This document shows, in pieces, positions 37,601-50,116 of a DNA stretch of 64,000 nt (its first letter is position 1; every line of letters starts with the position of its first letter). The position numbers and the translations under genes were made by a program. The notes under the pieces are model-generated. The model was not told the origin of the DNA, ran no database searches, and worked only from the letters and a program-made list of their open reading frames with translations. This DNA is from Zoroaster sp. YZ-2022 (lineage: Eukaryota; Echinodermata; Asteroidea; Forcipulatida; Zoroasteridae), in assembly GCA_029582265.1 (NCBI GenBank), contig CM055828.1:16751430-16815429 (forward strand), given 5' to 3'.

Positions 37601-40600
37601 AATTAATTAGACCTGCCATGTACATGTATATGGATTATGCCTTTATTTACCATGGTTGTATGGTTGTAAATACATTTGCATGTAGGTATTTATGTAATGT
37701 ACACTTTAATTAAGATATGAATATTTAAATATGCATATATTAACAATACAATCAGTTTCTGACTTTAACCCTAACCCTCCAAAATCCTCTTTGCTAAAGT
37801 GAAGGATTTTGAAGGATTGAGGTTACATGTTACATGCTACATGCTCTTTGCTAAAGTGAAGGATTTTGGAGGATTGAGGTTATTAGGCATACTTGCCTTC
37901 CCGTGGTACATGTACATCCATGTTTGTTGTAGTGATTGCAAGGTCAGTGCTTTGGTCAGTGGACACTGTTTATTTCTCCATGCATGTAGGGAGGGTCCCT
38001 GGCCATGTACATGTATCACAGATTAGAAACATGTGTGCATACATGTCATGTGCTTGCTTTACTACTGAAGGATTTTGGAGGATTCAGGCTATGTGTAAGC
38101 AAATGGGCATAGGGAGTTAAGAAGGATTCAGGTTATATGTAAGCAAATGGGCCTAGGGAGTTAGGAAGGATTCAGGTTATGTGTAAGCAAGTGGGCCTAG
38201 GGAGTTAAGAAGGATTCAGGTTATGTGTAAACAAGTGGGCCTAGGTTATGTGTGAGCAAATAGGCCTAGGGAGTTAGGGTTAAGCAAACATATTGCAAGA
38301 AGTTAAAGTTTGGTTTAGAAACATCTTTTTAACTACAGTGTTCCACATATAAATGCTATTGGTTGTCAATTAATGTGCATGTAATTAGTGTGCAAACCAA
38401 TGTGTTTGTAATTAGCTAATTACTGATGAGACAATAATCCATGTGACATTTATTATTGTGTAATTAATTTAAAAGAAGTAAGGAGACTATTACCACATGA
38501 AAAAAAGCTTTGTAAAATGTTTGATGATCAGCATTTTCTGTAAATGATTTTCCCTTGCCAGGAAGATTTTATTTTACATGGAAAGCCCTGAATGCTGAAA
38601 AAAAAAAATTAATAAATTAATAATTAAGTAAGACTAATTGCGGTGACACCATGTGGAATCTCAATTGAGTAGTAATTAGTTCTGAAAAGAACTGGAGGTA
38701 CAACTCAACGTTTCGATCAGTATGCTCTGATCGTCCTCAGGAGAATGCCGGACTCTGGAAAATGCTGCTGCTTAAGTAGACTGCTGGAGGATCATCCCAT
38801 GAATGGATGCTGGAGGATTAGTTCGTTGAGGCGTGCAGGCGGGAACTGTTGAGACTAGGATCCTAGGGGTTGGGGGAGAGGAGTGTGTGCTCACTGAACT
38901 GAATCAGTTGTTAAGCAGCAGCATTTTCCAGAGTCCGGCATTCTCCTGAGGACAATCGGAGCATACTGATCGAAACGTCGAGTTGTACCTCCAGTTCTTT
39001 TCAGTACTAATTACTACTCAATTGAGATTCCACATGGTGTCACCGCAATTAGTCTTACTTAAATTAATAATTAAATATGCAAAAATTAAATCAGTGCAAA
39101 TTTTGGTAATCAAAATAAATATTTGTCTATAATCATTGTGCCAAATATGAATAAAATCAAATTAAACCAGTCTAAGGATACGATAGAAAATGTGTTCTAT
39201 TTAGCATTCTTCTGGTTCCACTGTCTATATAAAGCAAACATAAAATAACCTTTGCTGCCAATTTTCACCCAGTTTTAGGATATTAAAAATGCTATAACTT
39301 GAAAACCTCCATTTTTTTATTTTGTTTCGTTGTTGAATTGCTTATAAGACCTTCCTTATCATCTCAGCTATGAATCGCAGCTGAAATGGAACAAATTTAA
39401 AAATCACCTGAAAAGGCCTGATTAATACAAATTTTTGTGACCAAACCAAGGCTGGTAGGTAAATAGGCTGGCCCCCTTGAATCTATGTTAACCCTCCTAC
39501 TATAGCTGCACTTTAGTGGGAAGTTGCTATAGAGGTCAAAACCAGTCAACTGCCTGTTTTTGACTGTTGACCCAAATGTCCACACAGGGGGCATTTTTGA
39601 CTGGTTTTTACTGTCATTTTGACCACCCTGAACAATACCAGACAATGCTTTTACCAGCTAAAAACGGTCAAACTCATTTTGACCTGTAAATGTACGTACT
39701 ACATGTACATGTAAGGTTTGGCAGTGTTCGACTTTTAAGTGCACTAGATATACCTTGGCAAGTGTATCAACATTTTGACTGATTTTGACCCTTGCAGTAG
39801 TAGGAGGGTTAATACTAGCTTTATTTTATCATGGCATATATCACATGGGACACAGATTAGGGAAGTATACATGTATAAACTAATATGGTGAACAAAGAAT
39901 ATTGAGAATCACTGAATCAGGACTATAGAGAATATGACAAAGCTGGCCACGGCGGGAAATTATTTAAAAAAAAAAAAAAAAAAACCTGTTCTTAAATTTT
40001 TGTTTGCTGGTTTAAGAAGTGATGAGTCAACTACATGTATTTACAGAGCCTGTTCTCAAAATTGCTGACATTTTTTATTGACTTTTTTTTTTGCTGGTTT
40101 TAGGAAGGGATGAGGCAACATTTTGAGCTCGGCCAGTGGCTCCGAAAACGTTACAGTACACTTATCAATTCATCCTATATAAGGACAGAGATCGCTGTAC
40201 GTAGTACGGCATATGATCGCACACTAATGTCCGCAGAGAGCAACCTAGCTGGTCTGTACCCACCAGCTAACAGACAGATATGGAATCAACAGTTAGCATG
40301 GCAACCAATCCCTGTGTTTACAAAGCCTAAGACTGAGGATTCTGTAAGTATCTTTATAAAAAGAGTTCATTATTGCCGTTTACGCACTAATAATAATAAT
40401 AATAATGTGTGGACTTATATAGCGCACGTATCCACCAACTGAGTGGTGCTCAAGGCGCATTATATTATTACCCCTGCTCATAAGGCTCATAAATCATTCC
40501 TGAAACCATCTCAGCTCCCTGGGGAGTATACAGCTCAATTGCTGCCATTACAGCGCATATAGGGCTAATCAACCAACTCTGCCCTCACAGGTACCCATTT

Positions 40601-43600
40601 AACCCCTGGGTGGAGAGAAGCAATTATGGTTAAGTGTCTTGCTCAAGGACACAAGTGTCACGGCCGGGACTCGAACCCACATTCTGCCGCACTGTATGTA
40701 TTAAATGTGCATGTGTTAAGTCCCCAAGGATGAACTGCTTCTTTTTTGTTGAGGGTTGTGGCCGAGCAGTCTAGCACACCGGACTCATGTTCTGGTGACT
40801 AAGTTGTCAGAATGTTCAAATCCAATTCCTATTGTGTCACAATAGCAAGATTATTGTGTTTAAATAGAGTAAAAGAAGCGCTGGTGTTGGTACACAAGCA
40901 ACAACAAAAACATGTTAACAAATGACTAGCTGTTGTCTGTACCTAAGCTGTATATTGATACTGACAATGAGCAACATTGAAATTATTATTTTTATGGATT
41001 CTCATCTGCTGTATTTAGCAGTAACAGATGTTTGTGGACCTATATCCTTTTAAAATATGCTCGTCTGTGGTGATTTTGAGCGGCACTTTTATTTATTTAT
41101 TTTTTTTGGGGGGGGGGGGAAATTTGTTATGTGTCTTTCAACTCGAGCGTCGTCTCAGGAAACTGCCAAACTAGACCAGCTTTTTATCAACAAATTTTAT
41201 TCTACTGGGCAATAATTTCATCATTTAAAAATACGCATACATCGTCAAATCCATAGAAATAGTTTCTCATAAACCAGGAATTACCAAAATGTCTCGAAAG
41301 TGAATTCCCCACGCGAATGCAATCCGCTACAATCACGTTTGTTTATGGTGTAATCGAGGACCTTCTATTGTTCCCCTCTTTTGTTCCCTTTTTTGTTGGA
41401 CTTTCTTTTTTCTTTTTCTTTTTTTTAGACATCTCCCATTTGCAAACAATAACCACCAACCGAGGTCCCATTGTTTTCATTTTGTTATAAGTCCTCGGTT
41501 TACACCATGAACAAAATCATGTGAGCGCTAGATGTGCATGTTTCGATGTACATAATTATGTAGGTCTATGTATTAAAAGCTATAGCATTTATACATGAAC
41601 ATACATGTCACAACCCGACGTTGTAAGTATCAGAAACAAACTAGCCACCGACGTAGCGATACACTACTTCTGGTACCTTTTTCATACAAGTTGATCCACC
41701 ATTTGAAACCATTCGCTTTTGTGGTTTTGAATGGTGAAATAACCGTGTACAGTATTGATTCCCCCAAATGGTTTTGAATGGTAGGTCAGCTAATACAAAA
41801 CCTTGTTTGGATCTTTCCAAATGGTAGTACAGCTAATAAAATACCTTGTTTGGATACTTCTAAGTGGTGAATCAATGGACCCTCTATGCATTTGAATGGA
41901 TTTGAATGGTAGTAAAGCTTGCTACCAACACTGTTCAAATGGTATCACCATGTGTGTACAAAACCAATGGCCATTTTGGTAAGTGGAAATTTTGAATGGT
42001 TTCAAATGGTCAAACAGTAGAAGGGTTAATCAAGATAAAATTCATTTGAAAAAACACAGCTGCATTGATTTAGGGTGGCGTGGACAATTTCTAGCATGGC
42101 AGAATGAACTGCTTTTCTTTGAAGGAGTGGCGGGCCCACTATGCCTTAACCCTAACTCCCTAGCCTTAATTACCAGGTACATTCCTCAATCCTTCATAAT
42201 CCTCCGAAATGTGTTTGTGCATGAAACTCACTGCCTCAATCCCTCATAATCCTCCAACTTGAGTTTATGCATGAAGCTCACTGCCTCAATCCTTCATAAT
42301 CCTCCACTATCAAATGCACGACCCTCCTCAATACTCCATAATCCTCCAATTGGTGATTTTCGAACGTGCCTCATTCCTCCAAAATCCTCCAAATCCTCCG
42401 GAGGATACAAGATTATGTTTCTGTCAATCCTTCACAATCCTCCATAATCCTCCACATTCATCCAAAGTAAATTTCCATTATGCCCTCAATCCTCCATAAT
42501 CCTCCAGGATCTCTTTGAACCATGCTTCCTCAATCCTCCACAATCTTCCACTATCAAATGCACGACCCTCCTCAATCCTCCATAATCTTCCAATTGGTGA
42601 TTTTCGAACGTGCCTCATTCCTCCAAAATCCTCCAAATCCTCCAGAGGATTATAGAGGATTTAGGAGGGTTAGGGTTAATATGCCTGGTGAAAGTGCTGT
42701 TTACAAGAGTTGCTATAATACATGTCATTCAAATGTAGTCCATCCATCTCTCTCCATGATGCATTATGCAAGTTATCAAAATATAACACGTTTTATTCCT
42801 GCGATGTTGTACACTGAAGCTTTGTTACATGATTTGTAATCAATTTCTGGAAGACGCACATTGTTTTCATGCAGCGACTTGCATAAGCGATTCCGACATA
42901 GGATGCACGTTATCAATTTATAAAACTGTTCGCATTGTTTAAAACACTATTTTGCAAATAGTGAATACTGGCGTCGAGTTTGAGTCGCAAACACCGAGTC
43001 CCAAGTCCGAGTCCGAAGGGTCGAGTCCGAGTCACCAAAACTCCCCCCCCCCCCCATCTTATGCATGAGAAAACTAATACATCAAGAACATCATGCACAA
43101 TAGGCTTGTTCTTAGCCTAACAATCTGATGTCACACTTCGACCTTGTCTTTGAAACAGCTGTTCAAGTTTGACCTGCTTGTGTGATGTCATTGTCAACCA
43201 GGGGTATTAAAAATTGGGTATTTATTGGTAAAAAAGTTGATCAATGTTTGGTCTTTACCGCAGGATGGATAAAGATGCTGGAAATCTCTTATTCCTGGGT
43301 AGATCTTGGATGTTGACAAACTTGGTTGTCAACAATAATTACAAGTGGATTATAAATATCAAGTTTAATTTTGTTGAGCTGTCATACATATTTGACTTTT
43401 TTAACCCTCCTATGCCCAGGCTGAAATTTGGCCCAGTCAGCACGGCACTCACAGACAGTCACTTGAGTATTTTTGGTTGCATTGCCAATTGGTAGGTCAA
43501 ACCACAGAGTCACACAGAGCTTGTGTATGTACTGTCGAGTGGTTTTGGTTTGACCTATCCTAGCCACATGTCCTTGCATTTATTTGAGTGCACTGCACAA

Positions 43601-46600
43601 AGTCAATGGGTTGGGAGTTACATACAAATTTTGAGTGTATTTGAGTGCACTGCACAAAGTCAATGGGTTAAGAGAGACATAAACATTTTGAGTGTCTTTG
43701 AGTGTTAAACCTATAGGAGGGATAAAAGACATAAAGATTTTGTGCATTTCCATAATTTGTTAGAAAAGTCAAAAAGCTTGTTACAATAAAACTGTGTTTA
43801 TGATCCCCTCAGTTACTTGCTGGTGATCATGTGCATTGTCCAAGACTTGAGGAAATCAAGAAAGAACATCTCAAAACAAAGGAAAACTACCTCAGTAAAA
43901 ATAAAGTAAGTATGCACTGGAATCAACAGTCCGTGAAAAATAAAGTAATGAATAATGTGTCTGGATATTGCATTATTGAAACTAACTATACTTTTATAAA
44001 TATAAACACATACAATAAGAACATTACAACACACTTTTCATGTACATGTTGAAAAATAAATTAGTTTTCATATACAAATCTGTGTTTTTCTTCATACATA
44101 AATTTGGGGGTCTCCAAGCTTGCCTTTTGGAGACCTCCACCACTTAATCATATCATTCGTGTGATTAACATTGTTTATGTATATTGATTAATAAGTAGAA
44201 GATAAGTGAACTGGAACTGGACTTTGCTTTGTTTTTGTATTAAACCTAACAGCCCCAAACCCATGAAACTCCAATGGCTGGTTGTGTTGTATTTTGATGC
44301 ACTCAGTACTGGATAGCCCAGGCAGGAATACTTTACATGGGGCCGGGTGTCCCAATTCCAGCTAAGTCCAACAGTTGGGTGGTAGTGTTACTGCATGGTG
44401 TTGGATTTTGATGGACTCAGTACTGTATAGCCCAGACAGGGATACTTTACATGGGGCCTGGTGTCCCAATTCCATTTAAGTCCAACAGTTGGGTGGTAGT
44501 GTTACTGCATGGTGTTAGATTTTGATGGACTCAGTACTGTATAGCCCAGGCAGGGATACTTTACATGGGGCCGGGTGTCCCAATTCCAGCTAAGTCCAAC
44601 AGTTGGGTGGTAGTCTTACTGCATAGTGTTGGATTTTGATGCACTCAGTACTGTATAGCCCAGACAGGGATACTTTACATGGGGCCGGGTGTCCCAATTC
44701 CATCTAAGTCCAACAGTTAGTGGTAGTGTTACTGCATGTGTTGGATTTTGATGGACTAAGTACTGTATAGCCCAAACAGGGATACTTGACATGGGGCCCG
44801 GTGTCCCTCCAACAGTTGGGTGGTAGTGTTACTGCATGGTGTTGTATTTTGATGCACTAAGTACTGTATAGCCCAGACAGGGATATTTTACATGGGCCCG
44901 GTGTCCCACTTTCATCTAAGTCCAACAGTTGGGTGGTAGTATTACTGCATGGTGTTGTATTTTGGTGGATTCAGGAAGGTTCTTCTCCAAATTCATTAGG
45001 GGGTTAGGGTTATAAAAGTGATGAATAAAAGCAGATGTTTACAGAAGAGTAAGATACACTGTAAGTGTGATAACAGAGAGTTACTATGTACTATCTGCTC
45101 TGTGAATAACCTGTTAAGGGAGCCCTGTTGAGGCCACATGTAGCCAGTGTAAAATTTATTTTGAGAGCACCACCAGAAAAAGGACAAACAAATTTCAAAT
45201 GGCCAAAAGAGCAAAAATATAAGCAGTTTCTTTTTCCTGTCTTGTTTCAAATATACTATGCACTGAACATGTCTGTTGTGTATATAAGATGTAACATGGC
45301 GTGGTACATGCTTGCTACTAGCAACTGCATGTCACAGATTGATATACCGAGTTGCAGTCTAAACCAATGAAACAGTCTCTTACATGTTATTGCAAAACAT
45401 GTTGACCAATCACATGTTTTGGCACACTGATGAGTTGCAGTCTGAACCAATGAAAAAGGATCTTACATGTTATTGCAAAACATGTTGACCAATCACATGT
45501 TTTGGCACACTGATGAGTTGCATTCTGAACCAATGAAAAAGGATCTTACATGTTATTCCAAAACATGTTGACCAATCACATGTTTTGGCACACTGATGAG
45601 TTGCAGTCTGAACCAATGAAAAAGGCTCTTACATGGTATTCCAAAACATGTTGACCAATCACATGTTTTGGCACACTGATGAGTTGCAGTCTGAACCAAT
45701 GAAAAAGGCTCTTACATGGTATTCCAAAACATGTTGACCAATCACATGTTTTGGCACACTGATGAGTTGCAGTCTGAACCAATGAAAAAGTCTCTTACAT
45801 GGTATTCCAAAACATGTTGATGAATCACATGACACACAAATGATTGTCAACATTTGTTCAGATATGCTAAGTGTTCATTTGGTCGGTGAGAAAAAAAATT
45901 GTTTTTATTAACCCTTTTTACCACAAAAATCTTGAAATATATTGTTTAAAAATTGACAAACAGTAATGGTATAACTCCTTAATACATTAAAATTCAACCA
46001 TAACCTGCACTGATCCAATGTTACATTTTAAGTAACAAAATGAAATATATGATAGGCCAATGTAAATTTCACACACATGGTGAATGCAGTAATCAGGGTA
46101 ATCAGTAACGCTGGTTGTTTTTTTCCATTAGTGATAGTTTAGTCCCAATTATCTTTGGGACACAACAGGATTATTGATTTTTTTAAAGTTCCACCCTCCC
46201 CCTCCAATCCCCTCAGTTCCTCTCAAGCTTCTTTGTCCAGGAACATACTAGACAATAGTACTGAGGGAATTGTTTAGAGCGGTTTGTAAAATATCATAGC
46301 GAGGCTGTGACAAATAATGCTGCAGGACATGGTATCTGTGGCAAAAAAGTAAAGTCTGTCCCGAGCCATATTGGGTCATCAAGCCGGTGTTTATCTCCGG
46401 TTTCGTTGGCATGAAACGACTGAGAATATTTCCATTCCCCCTGGATAGGATGCCAATCTTATCGCAGGTTACTTCCCTAGCTATTGCTAGGTACCCATTT
46501 ATACTCCTGGGTGAAGAGAAGCAATTACGGTAAAGTGCCTTGCTCAAGGACACAAGCACCACGGTCGCGGCAAGAGCCTCTTATATAAAGTTGATTTGAA

Positions 46601-49600
46601 GAAAACCAACACGTGAGAAGTGTCTAATTAATGTCCTGTATGGATGCTCCCCTGAAGTTCTTTGTAGGATCTGAATCTGAATCATATAGTTGGCAAAGCA
46701 TCCTTCCGGAAACATCACACCAACTTTCTTTTATTGTGTCTTTGTTTCCTCCTTTGTTTAAAGGATTTCTTTGATTCAATAGCAAAATATGGCGGATTTG
46801 ACACCATCTCATTACAGAATTTGACAAGGATGGCCGATGCAATTTATTTTGAAGTAAGTCTGTATTTTATCAATAATGTTGACAGGGTAGATACAGTGAA
46901 TACTTAAAGGGACAATATTGTCACGATCAACAGGGCATGGAATCGGAAAGCTAGTTTTAGATTAACTCAGTGACTGCCATAATACCCACATGATAAGATG
47001 ATATGAGCCAGTAAGTTTCAGTGACTGTGTTTATCTTAAACTAGGACACCAATTCCATGCCCTGATCGTGACGACACTGTCCATTTAAAGAGGGGTTCTT
47101 TCAAGCAAATATCCATATTTGAGCTTTTTCCCCATTTTTAGAGATGTTATGTCATATAAGGAAACTAAACAACATCGTTAACAAATGTTGTCTGAACCCC
47201 TTTTGTCATGAATTCAGAAAAGCATAAGATCCAATGTTGGGAAATAAATGACCCCTCTTACGTTTACACATGCAAAAGTGCAGATTTTTGGTGTTATTTA
47301 CCAATACAAATGCCAATATTTTTACTTTGCAAGGGGGACGACATCACTTATGGCAGTTAAAGGTTAGGTACAGCATTGATATTGATTTAATTGATTTAAT
47401 TTTGCCGTACACCGACATGTGTATAGCACTGTATACTCAGTGCTTTCCGAGTGTCTGTGGAAAAAAACTTCACAGTGCAGACGTCTTAACCTCTCAACCA
47501 CCGAGCTTGCCCGATATTGATTGGCTGGCTAGAATCCTACATGTATATAGCAGCGGGTGCCGCGATATTTATAGTTTGATGAAATTTTTTTCATTTATTT
47601 TTTCCACAGACACTCGGAAAGCACTGAGTATACAGTGCTATACACACATCGGTGTAGGGCAAAATTAAATCAATTGTTTATCACCTGACGCAAGAATTTC
47701 ATCAAACTATAAGCATTGGTATTGTTGGCAAAACTACTTTTACAGTATACTTACTCTGTTTTCCTGTGAAAGTTAATGTAAGCTTATTATGTTGAGTCTT
47801 TAACGTGAAAATAGTGAAAATGCATTCATTTTTTCAAATTCATTCTTAAGCGGAATTTGGGAAAGAGTACTACCTAAATTCAACTGGAAATTATTGACAG
47901 CACCTCAGACAAATGATTTCTCGGGAAGATCTGAGTCCCAATGTCCTTCCTTAGTTTCTCAATCATGTTAACATGAGTTCTTCACTTGTTTTTTTTATTT
48001 TTTTATTCAACAGAGGGCAGACGGTAGGAAACTACCTGACTGGGCAACTGCAGACCTAGTTAACAAGCTTGTCAATGTGCTGAATGATGACTATACAATG
48101 CTTACTCAGCTTGGGGATGACTATTTAAGGCTACTCTCAGGTGATTAATCGTTCGCACTGCCATGCTGATCATTTGGGTAGTCTGATTAATAAATTCAAA
48201 AGATACATCCTCTCTGAGTGATTCCCCTGACTGCCTGCCTCCTTCCGGGTTTGGCATCGTTTGGTCTCAACGAAGATATTGACAATTTTGAGACTATCAA
48301 CTATATAGGGCTGGAAAGCTCAGTTGGTAGAGCACTGGTACGGTAATCCAGAGGTTGCAAGTTAGAATTCTGCTTCAGTCATTGTATTCTTCGTTAGGTT
48401 AAAAAATTATTACATAAACAGTGTTTTTTAGTAGTATTTTTTATGGATTACGTATTGAATGAAGATACATGACAAAGATGTTGGCTACCATACCAACACT
48501 TGTTATCATGCTGGTATTCAAAGGTCATAGGTTAAAATCTTAATCAGTTGATTTTTCTCCGTTTACAAAAGTCCATTTATGAGTTAGTAGTCTCCAATAA
48601 ATTATTTCAAAACGACAACCTTTTGACAAAATACATATATGCCTCCATAGTCTGTCAGAGGTCAAATAGTCTCTGCTTATTTTCTGAGTAGCGACTGAAG
48701 TCTATTACCTACAGGAAGTGTGCCTGCCATGTGTTGTACCAGTATTCCGGGGATTGGTATGCAAGTTTTCAGTGCAATGCATTCTGAGAGACTTTGCCAG
48801 CATTCAGGAGAACCGTATTGTCAATGCATCTTTGGGTGTTGTGTAACATATTCATGGTCACGGCCAATCCTGTTCGTAAATCGATACTTAATACGCATGC
48901 GCGTTGGTAGTATGCACATTCATTTCGCTACTTCCAGTTCCAAAGCTGGCATACCGTTGTGTAATTTAACCTAAATCTCTTGATATTAATGCTCAAAAAC
49001 AATTCTTGAGGCAGGAATTGACTTTGTTAATAAGATTTTGAGTCTTTACAACACATACATTCAAGGCAAGTTGCAAACTTTCTAATTCCTTGCGTAAATC
49101 CTTAAAGAAAAGGGTGGTCAATGGGCTTCTGATGATCGTTGGAGCCAGCACGTGCAAAGAGGGTGTGGTTTATGTTGGAACTACATCACACTTATGAACA
49201 CGATTAAGACCACATCTAGACCTTCTGGAACTAGCTAGCTGAGTCATGCGCATCATAGCCGTGTTGCCAAAATTCTATATGAAATCATACCTTTTTGGCA
49301 TTATAGCTGAACAGACTGTTTCAATATAGGCAGAGATTTGTCCTATTCAAAAACATAAAAATAGAGCTGATTATTTGATTTCATCACCAAATTAACACTT
49401 TTAAAACCCTTGTATAGTTTGATCCCTCAAAACCCTATGACAAATGAAGGATTTTGAGAACAGGAGGGTTTTAGAGTATGCTTTCAGATGATGGCAAATC
49501 TATTTAATTTGTTAATATAACCATAATGTTTCTTTCACTGTGGGACAAAAGTTGCCATGGTAACTGATATTCAGTGTTTCATCTGATCTTTTTTTCCAGG

Positions 49601-50071
49601 TCCATTATTAAATGAAGTTGTCAATCATCTAAAGAATAAAACTGCTGGAAAAGAAACCACAAAAATGTTTATGTACAGTGCAGTAAGTTATTTTGTTATT
49701 TAGTAATTCTAAATCAGATTTTGCTTTATATATCTTTACTGCTCTTCTTTTTATGTGGCTACTGTGTCTGCTGTTGCAGCTTATTAGTGATGCTGCTGTT
49801 ACTGAAGCTTTTAACTGCGGTTTCTAACAATGCTACAAATACCTTCACTGCACTACTGATGCTGCTGCTGCTGCTGCTACTGCTACTGCTGATACTGCTG
49901 ATACTAACGCTGGTGCTGCTGGTGCTGGTGCTGCTGCTGCTGATGCTGCTGCTGCTGCTGCTGATGCTGCTGATGCTGCTGCTGCTGCTGCTGCTGATGC
50001 TGCTGCTGCTGATGCTGCTGCTGCTGATGCTGCTGCTGATGCTGCTGCTGATGCTGCTGATGATGCTGCTG

Positions 50072-50116
<45 letters not shown>

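Larger units (their letters stand above)
34613..40103 (+). other. Acid phosphatase intron a (5.5 kb)
   Basis: It holds, in order, a GT-rich tract with a possible LTR-like end, a 23-bp minisatellite, two related TTAA elements, another TTAA element and a long palindrome, each listed separately. Confidence 0.85.

Noticed and set aside
33863..42679. Interstitial telomeric repeats (TAACCCTAACCC)
   Set aside because: Only one and a half to two telomere-like units occur, always at the inverted ends of TTAA-flanked elements. They are terminal repeats of transposons, not telomere remnants.
47270..47668. 132-residue open frame
   Set aside because: It runs through both arms of a hairpin element and has no protein similarity that I can recognise.
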